From NCBI GenBank assembly GCA_950022655.1, contig OX465588.1, positions 21,252,527-21,316,526 of the forward strand: a stretch of 64,000 nucleotides of DNA, given 5' to 3'. Origin of the DNA: Alentia gelatinosa. Taxonomy: Eukaryota; Annelida; Polychaeta; Phyllodocida; Polynoidae. Under the pieces are notes generated by a model. That model worked only from the letters and a program-made list of their open reading frames with translations. It had not been told where the DNA came from and searched no databases. Positions 44,422-58,121 of the stretch are shown piece after piece. Both the position numbers and the translations under genes were made by a program. The first letter of the stretch is position 1. Each line of letters starts with the position of its first letter.

Positions 44422-47012
44422 AGCGGATCCATATGCAGGTGCGCACAGTCAATGTATGTAGTTATTAATGCCATAGTATATGTCTAGGTAATGAAATATT
44501 TTGTTTATAGTATCCGTTATATGAATGTCTAGTTGTAGTCTTGGAGGCTCTGACAAACAGATTATTACACGCACTCTGCTCATTTTGGTGATTTGCCAAA
44601 GAATTCTGTGTTTATGTTGCATTGAGTTCCGCTAGATAACACTACTGTCATGATATTCACAAGGTGGCGCCACATGTAACGTGCGAGCAACTCGCGGAGA
44701 TCAACATGCGGTTAGCTAACACTCTCACTAGACCATACACCTTAACTGGTCTCAGGCATGGTTCTATGTACATCAATACCACGAGATATTAATGAATACG
44801 ATATGTTTTTCTTCAAACACCTGTAGTGCCCTCTAGAGATGTCCCCCCCCCCCCCCCCAAAAAAAAAAAGAAAAAAAGAAAAAAGAAGAAGAGAAGTGTT
44901 ATTTCAGTAATTTCTGAGAAACTCTCATGCAGGACCGCATGATGAAATATGTGATCATCGTGTTCTACACAAACCCACAAAATACGGGCAATTGTTATGG
45001 ATCTATATATTGCCCACAAAGCGTTGAAACGCTCTCGAGGAAGTCTTAATGATATTCCTACACTGAATTAGATTTTTCTCCTTTTTTTTCTTTTTAATAT
45101 ATCGATTTTGATAGAATTTCCACACAACGCGGTATTTGCAATTGAATTGATGCAACATTTCAGAATTGCTAAACTGTTTCATCCATTTCCTTTTTTTTAA
45201 ATTTTACACTTGTTCTTACTAACAGAATCATTGATATCTCCTAGAAGATATAAAGCAATATACTATCATATAATATAGAAAAAAGGAGAAAGACGGGGGT
45301 AAACCAACAAGAGGCGGGAGCAGCACACTGTTTTGGTGCTGGGAAAGCCGTGTGTGTGTGTGGCGCTGAGGTGCCACGGAGATGGGGTGCCAACACAAAT
45401 AACCAGGACAGATATCTGTACGGCTGGGGACTTACCGTGTAATGAAGGCTGGGTCAGCATGTGGTCGCCATTACAGGACGAGCCATGGAGCAAGGCCGCT
45501 ATGCCTCTGCACCATCTCGTATGGGTACAACATGTTGTGCCCCTTCCACTACCAGCTTAATCCGACGCGCTTATAAGACCCGTCAAAGAATCGGGATTAC
45601 CTGCGAGGTTACACCATATGGCTTACCTTTGCAACAGACTGGCTCATTAACCAGTGTCAGGGTTAAAGGGGAAAAATAAGCAAAGCATACATTCACGCGG
45701 AAACCCACTGACGAGCTACTGAGTAAAACTTCTATGGGACTTTTTTCATAAGAAAACATTGCAAACATTGCTAATGTACTTTAGATAGAGTAGATTATTC
45801 TCTTTCAGTATGTAGTGTCCAATATCTGAATAATTTCCCGATGACCAATGAATACAAAGCCTATTGAGTAGGGCTTTTAATAAGAGTCAGAACATAGGGA
45901 TGAACAAGAATTATATCAGGATGATAATCAAGCCGATATACAAACAATAGACCTTGGGTACGTTCGACCTTTCATATACCTAATGAAGAGCCAAGTTCGT
46001 CCTGTCTGGAGACTGTTCATGAGGTCAAGGCTATGTCAACATAATATCCATGTACTGATATCCAGGTTATTTTAAAGATCTAGGCCAAGGCAAGCTCTGA
46101 GAAGTAATGTGATGTATGCAAAGAACAAATGTGAAAACATCTCTAACATTTCTTACCCACCTCGTTATTTTCTTTTCTTATGCAAGCACATGCCTTTTTA
46201 TCATGAGTTTGTTTTAGCGCAGCTTTCGCTGCCTACGTGTATATTAGTCTGCTAGACAGATATACAATCTGGTACCTTGCATCTGGAATCTCTGAATATA
46301 TATAACATGACTACACTTTCATATATATATATAAAAAAAGCTTCTTATCGCAATTGATGATATCCTTATCTTGTTTCATCATTTTACCCCTTCCAGAGAG
46401 TAGTCAAGCCTGTTTTTTGTTTACCTAATATATGAATGTATTACGCATGTAACGTAGACAAATCTAGCGCTAATGGCATAGTAAAAGTTAGATGCGTAGA
46501 TTTATTTACACTTTACAAAGCACACTTTACAATTTCTCAGTTAATCAACAAAATATATGTGATGCCTTGGAGGTTATTGAAAAATCATTTCATACTACAG
46601 AACTGAGGGCCGCCCTTAGGTTACAATTATTATAGATTTCCATGGTGGCTTTACTTTCGAGCATTGATCACTGAATACAGTTGGTTATAGCACGGTGGTT
46701 ATAATAGCTATATGGTTTTTTTTGGTTTTTTTTTGTCACATAAAACATCACAGTATACTGCCTCAGAGTTTTCCAGCTGTTGTGATTCGAAAATTGGTAC
46801 AAGTTATAAGTGATTTCGTTGGCCCTTTTGTTGACGGTCTGCTCATGCTTACCTTTTTTCAGATTTATATTTTTTTAGTTAAGCTCTCTACGAACGCCTG
46901 ACTTGGAATTCTATTGCTATTAAGTTGCCATCCTTTTAATACTGTCACTTTAACGAGTCCATATCTGCCCAGAGAAAATATATGGTGTTTTTTTTCAGTC
47001 AGCCCAGAACAG
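44422..47012. other. intergenic, no gene seen
   Basis: AT-rich. Includes a C16 run followed by an A-rich tract (44843-44885) and a G+C-richer patch at 45300-45600 whose open frames show no recognisable protein and no matching splice phase. Confidence 0.55.
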
Positions 47013-47357
47013 GAACACATACACAATATTGAGTGGTTTCAAATACAAGCGGCCGTATGCTCCGAGGAGTTGACACGTAGTAATATCCAAACGCATGCGA
47101 GGATATTGCGAAGAGTCAACTCCGAGGAGCATACAAGCGCTTTTTATCTGAAACCAGTCTATATTGTATTTATTATCCACCATTTCTGGACAAGTGGCAT
47201 GTCGATATCAGTCCGTTTTGGTTATGCACTATTTTTCCATACGCACTATTTTTTCCGTATGCGCCGCCCGGAGCATACAACACATCTGCGCCGGCTATGT
47301 CCATACACACTCCCTTTGTGTTTCCTATGGATACTTTGTATTAGGTGGATAATAAAG
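47013..47357 (+). mobile_element. fold-back element, family B
   Basis: Long arms pair GTATGCTCCGAGGAGTTGAC (47056) with GTCAACTCCGAGGAGCATAC (47115); then TTTATTATCCACC at 47169 and a second end TTAGGTGGATAATAAA at 47342-47357. No coding capacity. Confidence 0.75.
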
Positions 47358-47570
47358 TGTATTTAAATTGTGGTTAGAGATTGGACTTCAATAGGAGAAG
47401 CCCTTCTGTCAGAGCCTCTCTGAGGCGGTGGATGTGAGTTCCACAATATACTGTAGGCCAAACTAACCTACAGAGTATCGGTGTGATTTCTTACATACCC
47501 GCGCCATGGGTAGTGCGGCTGATTAATAAGGTCTGATAACCAAGTATATTGGTCTCTGTGAGTATTGGAC

Positions 47571-47702
47571 GTGTAGGTGGGGCGTGGGGGGTCATCAGGT
47601 CGCTCTGGTCGTGTGGCCGTCTCTGATATTTGCAGGATCTATCCGGGTTGTTGGGGAGTGTGAGGGGTATATGAGGAGGGTGTGAGGGTGGCGGCCAGGA
47701 AC
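47571..47702 (+). repeat. G-rich tract, possible G-quadruplex
   Basis: Repeated G runs such as GTAGGTGGGGCGTGGGGGGT and GAGGGTGTGAGGGTGG on the + strand. Confidence 0.5.
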
Positions 47703-48066
47703 AACACACCTGTGCGCACCTGTGTATATACCTGTAGACATGGGGCCCCGCGCCTTGTCAGCACTTCTTCATGGTATGTATCAGGTGTTGCGCCGCTGTC
47801 TGTGAATATATATACCCACTGCCCACCTCTATTGTCATCAGCATGGTAAGGTCCTCAAGTTAATAATCCATGAATACTGAAACTATACTTTTAAACTGGC
47901 CCTAGACATAAGAACAATAATAATGACAACTTGATGCATGAAGTGATGTTACGCGTTTGAAATGAATATATCTATACGGATCGGCTTTTAAAAACTTTGA
48001 ATCTATGGCTTCCACTAGAGGCCTCCACTGACTGACCCAAGGTTTAGTTCACATCACTACTATTAG

Positions 48067-48385
48067 AACCAGATTGGTCTCCGCTGGTGAAAAATATGTA
48101 CATTGTATATCAAGAAATTTCGACCATGGTTTTGCCATTTTCACACCAGACGGTAATTATGTCGATCTGCCGGGAACCTGGGGCCACAGGGTACCTCCCA
48201 ATATTGGTTCTCCACAGAATACAGTACAAGGTTCAATAACGTTTTATCTATTTAAGATATCAAGAAACGGTTCGAAATCTTTTCCCGCCGTTATGCCCCC
48301 TTCAATTCGATTTATCATGCGTGCAGATGACACCGGAGATTATCCGGTAAACATTGGCATGATACAGTGGAGCTTTGAAAACTAG
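48067..48385 (+). CDS. candidate terminal exon, unrecognised protein
   Basis: Open frame of about 105 codons after acceptor ctactattag, ending TAG, reading TRLVSAGEKYVHCISRNFDH and FAIFTPDGNYVDLPGTWGHR, then RFIMRADDTGDYPVNIGMIQ. Composition resembles a compact beta-rich domain (Gly, aromatic and Asn rich), unlike nearby random frames. It lacks an ATG at its beginning, so it would need an upstream exon, which I could not identify. Not recognised; could be a gene fragment or pseudogene. Confidence 0.4.
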
Positions 48386-51280
48386 AAATTAGAGGGATAC
48401 CCAAACGTGATCAAGAACAAATTGAAATCATAATTTTCATCTCACAAATCCTCCATATAAAAGAGATTACTGCTAACATTGGTACTGAATGCACAAGTAT
48501 ACCACATAGATGCCGAAATATGATTGACAAACTCTATGCCAGATAAAGTAGATTGAAGGCTGATTCATAAAAACCAGAGATGCATTTCAGCTTTTAATAC
48601 ATAGCCTACTTTTACTTTCGCCAATACAAATTCCCTGGGCCGAATAAATAGAGAAACTTAGTATTTAAAAAAAATAATAATTGCATTACCATGAATATTA
48701 CTACGAAAATATGACATGGTACCATGAACACTTGGATCGATTCTCCGTCCTTTCGATAAAGTTTGTTTCCATACTTTTCATAGCAATGGTCAAATTGATT
48801 TGTGTTGAATATGTCATGCATATCGTTAGAAATCTTGTCTAATCAGTAGATAATCTCTTGCTGTATGACTATAAAACCGCAGTGGTTGATATATAGTCCT
48901 TTGGGAACCGTTGTTCAAGTCTTTCACGTGGCTATACATAGTGTACGTAGTTTGCCCATCGGAGTGCTTTCACTTGCCCCGTTTGAGGTGCGCCCTTTTC
49001 AGTTACCTGCAGACATTGATGTAAGCGGCCTCATCTCTGAGTGATTCTGGACGTTAGGAGAAACACACCACACACATTACCTGTCTAGCTGGCAATTTGT
49101 GAAACAGCCCCCAAGACATCTCACCACGTGCGCCCTTCAGGCGTGGATGTGTCTATGTTTCCAGGTAGACAGCTCGAGGCATGTACTGTAAGGCTGTACT
49201 TCTTTAGGCTTTTACTTTCAGATCTTTTTATTCTCTCCACAGAAATACTCGTAGAATATCTTATTAAAACCATATGTCTATATGTGGGTTTATGATAGGG
49301 TGTGATCGGAATGTGCTTGCAAGAATGTGATGAGATAACTGATTCCACAGGTATGACATGACGTAAACAAAGTTATGTCCTTGGGCCATATATGAGATCT
49401 GTAACTGGGTAAACAGTTGTGAGACTGGTAACTGGGTAGATGGTCGTAAAACTAACAGGGATCGGGTCATTCCGGATTTCCGGTTGTTTTTTTTTTACAT
49501 CTCAATGCTCATAATTGAGATCCGTGTAAAACAGGGGAGAACATTTTTCGGGGGTGAGGTATGGGGCTCCAACTGAAATCCTGACAGATCCTGACCCAAT
49601 TTTCGCAATTCTGGCAATTTTAGCAAGAAACTCAGATAGAATGGCTAGAAATCGAGAGTTTTGGGGGGCTTCATCCACCCCCCCCCCCCCTCACACGCCA
49701 TTGTTTCTGGACCCCTTTGGGTGCCGAGGTGGCCCCAAACCCCCTGCTAAGTTTTCAGCATTTTTTACAATGTCCCTTCCCAAGTCTAGACTAAGATTGA
49801 AAGGCCTGAATTCGTAAATACCGAGAACGTATTGTAAAAACCGAAGATTTGATTCCCTTTTTTAGATAGTCTCAGATAGAAGGTGGTAAAATAGAATTGG
49901 ATACTATTTCTAAACTATAAGAATAATCTAAAATCGCCATGCTAGCTCTTGTTGGAGTCTTTTTTTCTTTTCTGTTTTTCTTTTTTAGTTTGTTTATTGT
50001 AATCTCTGGCCAATGCCAGTTACAATCTTTGTTGGTATATTTTTCTATACAGTACGATGAGCAAGAGGGTCAAAATCTTTAATGTATTTTAACTAGTATA
50101 ATATTATGAATATTAAGAGAAGACAAGTATTACGTGATGAGTTAATGAGGATGATTGAACGGATTCGGAACGCTTAGGGTTCATAGATGTTTCTTAAACT
50201 CCTTCATCGTAGCGCAATGTTGAGTTCCAGTTGGTAACTCATTCAAAGCTTTAAAACCGCCTCCTGATTGACTCAATCTTAACAGAGTTTGGATTATATT
50301 TGAATACTGCAGGTTCTACTTTCCTATTATCTAGCCATGTATGGTTTACTGATTACTTGTACATCTTGGAAGATTATATGATAAAGATACTTCTCATAAT
50401 ATGTTCACAAAAAGGATATTCAAGAGATCTATACAAATTTTCCATTGTGCATGTGTGAAACAATCCATCGCTGTGGCCTATCTTGATGAATGCTTTGTGA
50501 GATGATGGATCTGCAGAGGAAAGGTCAGCCCACACCCAGTCGTCTCAGAATTCACGGCACGCATGGCTGGGTCACAGCACACCTCACGTGTGCCTCTCCT
50601 GGGTTCACTACCCTGGAGCTGAGCATGCGCGATCACAGCCCACCCCACCTGCTGCGAGAAAACACCTCTCTGCTCATCTATCTACCACAAAATGAAAAAA
50701 ACACTTACACTACACCGCACTGAAGTTAAACAACCCCACCGACTGTTTAAATCTAGATTAATTACCGACTGTATGTCGGCCAGTCAGCCCCTCAGTCTGT
50801 ATTTTGACTTGCACTGTAGAATGCTGTGTTCGTTGTAGCTGTAGCATTGGGTCTTTTGTTTCTGTGTTGTTTTGTTTTTGTGGCAGTTTTTAGTTGTTGT
50901 TGCTGCTGCCGGGACTGGGGATGGACGGGGTTGAGTCCATGACAGACTGAGGTAACAGGTAAGTGGCATCTGCGAGTCTAGCCCCTCCATCTCCACCCTC
51001 CACGACTGCCTCAAGGGCATCTCCCAGACATACAGTCTTAGACTTTTTAGGGGAAGTGAACATTCACTATGGTCTGAGGAGAATGTCCATTTTACTATTC
51101 GCAGGTTGTTTGAATGTTCGTTTGTCAAGCAGTGTATACATCAAACTCCATACTCGAAATGTCTTCTAACTGGCAATGATATTCTTTTCTCTGCTTCGAT
51201 GTATATCAACACTTCTCAAATCGATTGTGGCTAGGAATACTCGCAGACCGTTTATTACTATCACGTATACATGTATCTTT
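48386..51280. other. intergenic, no gene seen
   Basis: AT-rich, with a C13 run at 49678-49690 and a G+C-richer stretch at 50500-50670. A TAACTGGGTA motif repeats twice at about 26-base spacing near 49400-49440. No supported gene. Confidence 0.55.
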
Positions 51281-51282
51281 CC

Positions 51283-51660
51283 TCGTTCGTGTTTCTTCCT
51301 ACCCTTTGTGTTAATTTGTTTACCCCCTTCCCCTCTCTCTCTATCCATCTTGTTTCCTCCCGCCCCATTAGCCACGAGGTACCCTCATTCCATAGCTTTC
51401 CCACCCACCCGCTACCACTCCTACCTGTCGCCTCATGTTCACCCTATTTCTACTGGTCTCCCTCCCCTTTTCATCCATTTTTCCTCATCTTCTTTACCCT
51501 TCTACTCTCATCTTTCTTCTCTGCCCCGAAGTGAACCCTCCCACCCAGACACTTACATCTTCACCTGTATATTTTTGCCCTTTCCCCTCCCATATCGCGT
51601 GGTTTGTACGTTAGGGGGTATGATAAGTATACCCTTCCCCCCACCCACCCTTTCTGAGCG
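51283..51660 (+). repeat. long pyrimidine-rich tract
   Basis: Nearly 380 bases dominated by C and T on the + strand (for example CCCCTTCCCCTCTCTCTCTA). Open frames through it are a by-product of low complexity. Confidence 0.75.
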
Positions 51661-51879
51661 ATAAATTTCCCCTGATTCATATAACTTTACTGATACCTCC
51701 TGCTGACGAACGAAATAGGAGGGCCTGCGTCCTAGCCGTGGGGCTTGCCTTAGGCACCTGTCTCTCCAATCTGTTTGTGCACTTCTACAGCCGAGCCATA
51801 TCTCCGCATATCTTGATGTTGTTAATTCCTCAATTCGCTTATTTATTTACCCATCCTTGCGTTTCGGTTCTGGTATCAC

Positions 51880-52010
51880 GTGTTCTGCGCCGCGCTCCGC
51901 CTTGTTCGCTGTCTGCGGTCGGCGTGTTTGCCGCGTCTCTTGCCGCACTAAACCCTCTAGCGGCGCGGGGCCGCACTACGCCCGGCGCTCGGGCTGGGCG
52001 GTTTGCTATA
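51880..52010. other. short CpG-rich patch
   Basis: Dense CG dinucleotides (CGCCGCGCTCCGCC, GCGGCGCGGGGCCGC) in an AT-rich surround. May be a small promoter or unmethylated island; no gene attached. Confidence 0.35.
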
Positions 52011-52259
52011 AGGACCTGTGACTGTTATCTCTCTCACCTGGAGGTCTGTGGGGTGTGCATCACCAGGACTGGGGCATTCCACTATCTCCTGCCTGATAAG
52101 CCAACCATCTAATGTCTTAATCCTAGACCTGGGGATTATTGACGATGGCAAGGCTTGGGGTTTGATCTGGTCTGATCCCTCCGAACCTGTTTGTTGGAAA
52201 ATATCACGAATCTCTCAAAACGACTGGCTCTTCAGAATTTACACTAGAGGGTAATGACC

Positions 52260-55200
52260 TTCACCTAACGCTAAAGCCTTAGTAGCTCTTAACCTTCGTG
52301 CACATTACCGTGCACATTGATAAATCCTCTGCATCCGTGATCGGCATAGAGTACACTTCAAAACGAAGTTAATATTGAGGCAACAATAGATCTGAAGACT
52401 CTTTTTGCGTATGTTGTGTTGATAAATATATCAGTGTATGGCTAGAAATTGCCTTGAACTTATGGCAAATGTAACAAAATTTATTTAAATTGCAAACAAT
52501 AAATAGAACCTTGCTCGATTTGGGAAAAAAATTAGAACTTAACAAATTATTAACTACCTTACCACCACTAGATTTATTAGATATAATTGTGTAAAACATG
52601 TTTAAAGTTGATATAGTAACAATAGCACCTTTAGTTATGACCATTATCACTAGGGGTCTCCTCTTTATATCAATAAAAACAATCACACCTTGATTTATCT
52701 AATGATGCACTGCTCTTCGTAACCATAGAACCCAGGGAACTTGGTAACCAACTTGTATCTATAAGAACGGCCACCTTGGTAGATAACCATTCTATATCTG
52801 TCATATGTCAAAGCAATGTCAAGTAGGCGAAAAATGGAGAATAAAAGGCTTAGTTGGAAAAATGCAATATTTTGATATTTTAATTTTCATGAATGTTTGT
52901 CTTTCAATTCTTACACACAAACAAATGCTTACATAAACTGATTAGATATGCAGCACAAGTCAATCTATATTTTTTTTTAGGGGAAAACTATTTGAATCCG
53001 GTTGCCTTCCTGGCCTAGTCTGATCCCTGAAGAAGGCCACTTGCAGAAAATAGTACATACTTAAATGAACTGATATCTGTACCCCACTTTTCATTAAAAG
53101 GTGGATAACAAATACAATATAGACTCCTCGCGTGCGTTCGGATATTACAAGTTGTCAACTCCTCAGAGCATATGACCGCTTGTATCTGAAACCATTCAAT
53201 ATTGTGTATCTATCCAATATGAATCCATGCCAATAACCAGTGAAACAATCAGTCTACCTGGAATCAGATTCATCCCTAAATGCACAATGGATTCCCCAAC
53301 AAGCGTTAATAGTCGGTCAGGATACGGAGACGTGCTGTGGGGAGAACCCCCCGCTCTGGCTGCTGTGTTATTGGCGTTTACACAGCATGCTTACCCCGAT
53401 CCAGGCACATTGAACCCCCATTAACAAGCCGTAATAGGCTGTGTCCATCGCCTCGGGGCGCTACCTGGTGGCCATTGGGAGGTAAGATGGGTCGGAGGCT
53501 GGTGCGCGGCAGGTACCGGGGTTCTCGTTCTATTTCCTCCGGGCGCCTGACATTCTCTGTGAGACCTGAGAAGGGAGGCCGCTGGAGTTTTCACATGCGG
53601 TCGGCAAATAACCCGCCCGATTTACGACTGCCAGCTTATGAAAAGCAATGGGCCCTGAACCACAGTCCCCGCCCTTCTGCCTACATGTGCCTTTAACACT
53701 TCTTTGCCGTAATAACCTAAGAAAAAAATAATGAAAAACATATACTCTATACGAGGCCTCGGCTTAGCTGATACGAGCTCGTCAGTTACGCTTAGTTGAT
53801 TGTTGGTTGATGGAGGATTATGGCGTAAGTTACGCTAAGTTACTACACACCGTGGTGGTAAATGAATTTTCTTTTTTAAATCACGTTAGTGCCCTGCACT
53901 CATTTGTGTGAGCCAACTCCAATTCAATATTGGTTCAATGCTTATTATAACATTATCGAATATTACATTGGATTATGGCAATATTAACATGTTGTAGCAA
54001 AGAAAGTTTCTCCTAAAAAAACCCAATGCTGTTCTGTCGGGGCTATAGATTTCTATATATACCAAACATGTACTATCTTAAAACGAGGAAAATACAAGGT
54101 TTTCAGGTATGTAGACACTTTGAGAAATGCCATGCTTTACACACGTTTGCTTGGCTCGACAGATGTGTGCTGTTGAGTGAATTGTGTGAGTAGAGCCGTG
54201 AGTATGTTTCCGTATCCATCTGCCGTGAGCTGGAAAAAAAATATCATAAAACCCCCCCAGAGCATGGAGAACATTCGACTCGGCATTCAGCCCGACTCAG
54301 GATGTCAGAGGCAGCTAGAAGTGACAGAGTTATGGCCGTGACCCCATACAGCAGCTTGTATCGCATCATTATGACCACCAGAGAAAAACATCACGTGTTT
54401 TCCTGAGTTTTCACCTAAACTTACTCACGTTGGGTTAAATTCTGTTTATCCATTTTAATAAAAATAATAACTGGATGGCCTAGACGATTTTAACAGTATT
54501 CAATATTCTCCTGCAGATATATAACTGCTTATCCATATAGTTTACATTACCAACATGACGGATTACCAGCCAGTACATAATCTTAATCCAAGGATGTGTA
54601 ATCGATATAACAGGTAACCCATCGCATTTCTGTGACAGTTTCACAATACTTTGTCAATGGCCGTATTAACAGGCTGTATAACTTTGAGGCTGGATGAGAA
54701 ACACAGGTATATGGGTTACCTGAACACTGGGAGGCTGATGATAGTCACTGGCAGGTAACACTTCCACCGTTTGAGGCTGTAGATGATCGGAGATCTCAGT
54801 GGACCACCTCAGACAGCGACGCCTGCCTTCACTGTGTGTAGCTCATGTGATATTTCTTGATAACAAACTTTCACACCTGTAAAGTAGGCTAGTTTCCAGA
54901 TTCTCTGTTTGACCAAGCGGAGTTCTACAAGTGTTGTTCAGAGTCCCCGGAAAACCTAACGAACTTCACCAAGCCCCGATCACTCTATTTTTTCAAAAGA
55001 GGCTTTATTGCATTCGATTTACAAAATCCAGCAACAACAGAGTGAACAGAAGTGACATTGGATGGTATATAATGATTCGTTGTATGCTATCTGTTTAAGT
55101 TCCGATTTAAAGTATGTAAGCAATACGTCCCTTTTACTGCATAGACTCTCGATCGTCTATTAATGAGAACTTCATATATTTTCATACAATCATGACGAAA

Positions 55201-58080
55201 CAATAGTGGGCTGTACAATAGTGCTAAAGAAAAATACAATCATTGCCAATAAATCCGACCGTACATATCTATAAATCTTAGGTTCGGACAAAATAGTATA
55301 AATAATTCTAAATATCATAAGCCTCTGCTATTACTTTGAGGATCCCTTTCATAAATATTGTTTTCGAGCCCTCATTCTGAAGCTCTTTAGATATGGAGTT
55401 CCAGAGGCTGATTCCGAAATAGATAGCCGACTTCCTAAATTTCTCTTTTCTGGACTTTGGTAAATACAGGGTGATCTTATTCATACTCTTCGGCTAATTC
55501 AACCCCACAGCAGAGGAATGACGTCTCATAAACTGCTTTCAGTAAAATCGTGAGGATCTTGTGAACTTGAAACGATAGAAGAAACATTTCGGTCCTGTTG
55601 GAGCAAAAAGTCAATTCCCTTTCTTCAACCCAACCTCCTATCCACTTCACCCTCAAATGAAATTAGGAGTGGCAGGGGGGATGAAAAGGTATAAAAAGAG
55701 CGAATTATTCCCAGACCGTAGACCTGAGACTATGTTGTGTGATGGTGTCGATTGACATTGGATCCATGGGTTTGCTTACGGTCGATGGCCCCGCTTAGCA
55801 TTGGGGGATGGAGACCAAGCATCCAGCTGTCTCTATGGCACACCTTTGGACCAGATTCTAACCAGGTGAGGGAAAGCCTGGTCACCACCTGGTTTACGGG
55901 CTACCATCAGGCACGCCAATATACCCTAGTTCCCTGCCTCCTTCCACAACCCCAACTTTCCCTCGACTGCCCACCATCTGGTCCCTGGTTGAGATACGTT
56001 CATCTATAACTCCGTATGGCACACGCATGGAGGCCGCAATGTATATGGGAATTCCTTCTCATGGGGCCCTGTTGGGGAATGGAAAATATACAGTAAACAA
56101 AAGTCAAGCATGACTGGTTACGACGACCTGGCCTGATACTGTGGTACTTTGTGTCATAGGAGAATGGTCACCGTAATTCTTTATGAATTTTGAAGATCTA
56201 GTGTTAAGGTTTTACGTCAGTTATCATTTTTAAGACATGACAGTTTTTTTGGGTAATGTAAAGGTAAAAAAGATAACCCAGATTTTTTTTAAAGTTTATA
56301 GACTTTGATTGATAGTTACACTCGTCACCACAAAGGTAAGCTTAGGAAATCTGCATTTGACCGGTGACCCATCAACCAGTTAAGGAAGAGACATCATGTT
56401 CTAGAAGAGCTTAACGTACCTTTATTACGTATTAATTGAGATCGAACACAGGAGTGGTAGGTACCAGATGCATCCGCCTCGAAGTGGCCTTCTCATATGT
56501 TGTTTTTGTTTGTGCACAGAGCTGCCTGTAGGTTGTGTTGGGGATATATACTCTTGTCAGTGATATCGCCTTCGTGAGGCCCTGTTGTTTGTTGAGGGGA
56601 GTGGGCCTTGGAATGTAGACTTGGCCAAGAATATTTTAGAAGAAAGTTTGTTGAATGCAGTGTTCCTCCTTACGCCCACTCGATTTCCCCCAAAATAAAA
56701 CATCAAAGTATCAAAATATCAGAAGGGGGGGGGGGGGGAAGATGGCTCGGAAAAAAGCTTTGGAATATATTAAAAACTAAGGTTTGTAAAATATTTTCCC
56801 AACACCACAGTTGAGCTTTCTAGGACGTTTGAGAGTGAATTTCTCTTGAATACATCACATTTAGTAGAATGCAACAAAAGAAAAAAACTTGTAAAGTATT
56901 GTACTATGATTCACCGTCAGAGATGGTAAAACATTATTTTCCCCAACTACTGACAAAGTACCAGTTTCCCTTTTAATGTTTCATCAGGATACACCAAGTA
57001 TTCCGTTTCTCCCAGTAAGAAATGAGACCTGGTCATTGTATATATTGTTCGACAGCATTGCCTATGACTCACTTGACCAGGAGAACTTGAAAAGCTTAAA
57101 GACTGTATCAGACGTACTAAAGGTTGAAAAGGTAGCTATAACTCACGTGGAAATGAGATATAGACTAATTTGTAAAGCCACTCAGTGACGTAATTCTAAG
57201 TACTCTGGCGTAATAACTGACACCATTGATAAACGCACCAGTAAATCACGTTAGTGTTACATCTATGTGGAAACTCTGCAGGTCAGACCAGCGAGTATAG
57301 TCATTGGTCAGACCTGTTCTTAAGTAATGTAAACGCGTCTGTGAGTTGCAGACATGGTTACTGCTCGCCAACACATTTAACAATGTTTGAAAGGTGCGTG
57401 AATAAAGTGCCACCTTCTATGCGGCTTATTGTCGACAACTGTCATAACTTGTGACACTGTGGAACTTTATCTGGATGTCTTGAATATTGATGCAGTATCT
57501 GACTCAGTTAAAACATGTCCCAGAAGAGACCCGCGGGTTGACTCGGCATACTACGCCACACGCTAAAAACTATCTACCACCCAAAATACCCAGCCCCACC
57601 CACCCCATCCCGACCCCTATGAGGAAAAAAACAACACGCAAACTAAATACACCCACGCTACCAACACGCACTTCCCTATCGCTCCACCTTGCTTCGGTTG
57701 CTTCTGCAAAAATGAAGAATAAGCGGGGGAAAATCCCTCTGTTCTCACTATAAATACCCTAATCTTACTACCGTGCCTTCAGCTCTCGACTCCCATTATC
57801 CTGCTCTCCAGCCATCGAGAAAATAGGCTCATGATGCTCCATGGCATATCATTCTTATTACTAAATCCCTGACCCCTCCCCTTTCCCCTTATAACAAAAA
57901 TAAACAAACAAAAAAGCTCCCTGTAATACCCCCTCGAATCAACTTTACCTACGTACTTGGATGGCGCATGGTCTAAGCAGAGCAGGAAATCAGCATGGGA
58001 CCCCGTCCCGCTGCATTGTTCCCAACCTCTCTCTCCCACTTTGATGATTAGACGGACCAAAATACACAGACACTGCTAAC
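52260..58080. other. intergenic, no gene seen
   Basis: Apart from the fold-back at 53098-53222 and a G14 run at 56725-56738, no recognised content. Short open frames at 55752-56009 and 56976-57454 show no family motifs. Confidence 0.5.
53098..53222 (+). mobile_element. fold-back element, family B
   Basis: AAGGTGGATAACAAATACAA start, arms around TTGTCAACTCCTCAGAGCAT, and an inverted ATTGTGTATCTATCC end. Shares the GTCAACTCC core and termini with 47013-47357. Confidence 0.65.
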
Positions 58081-58103
58081 ACCGCCAACAAGGTGGCTCC
58101 CTC

Positions 58104-58121
58104 TGGCGGGCAGGGGGCGCG
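58104..58121 (+). promoter_or_regulatory. CTCF-like site
   Basis: TGGCGGGCAGGGGGCGCG resembles the CTCF core in the same orientation as the sites near 63150. Confidence 0.4.

Noticed and set aside
44151..44487. Open frames of Pro/Ser/Leu or Gly/Arg/Glu repeats on both strands
   Set aside because: Pure products of the CCCT microsatellite; no start context or splice support.
44640..44790. Open stretch VAPHVTCEQLAEINMRLANT as a possible next exon
   Set aside because: No acceptor giving phase 2 after exon 47, no donor, and no similarity to a dynein C-terminus.
45333..45679. G+C-richer open frames as possible gene
   Set aside because: Two competing frames, no motif, no convincing splice borders.
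47731..47880. TATA-like sequences followed by ATG and a donor, as first exon for the 48067 candidate
   Set aside because: Available donor phases do not join in frame to the 48067 acceptor.
51738..52112. 124-codon frame through the CpG-rich patch
   Set aside because: Low-similarity, composition driven by base content; no family signature or splice context.
56976..57454. Two successive + frames as a small gene
   Set aside because: Separated by in-frame stops without consensus splice sites joining them; no recognised motif.
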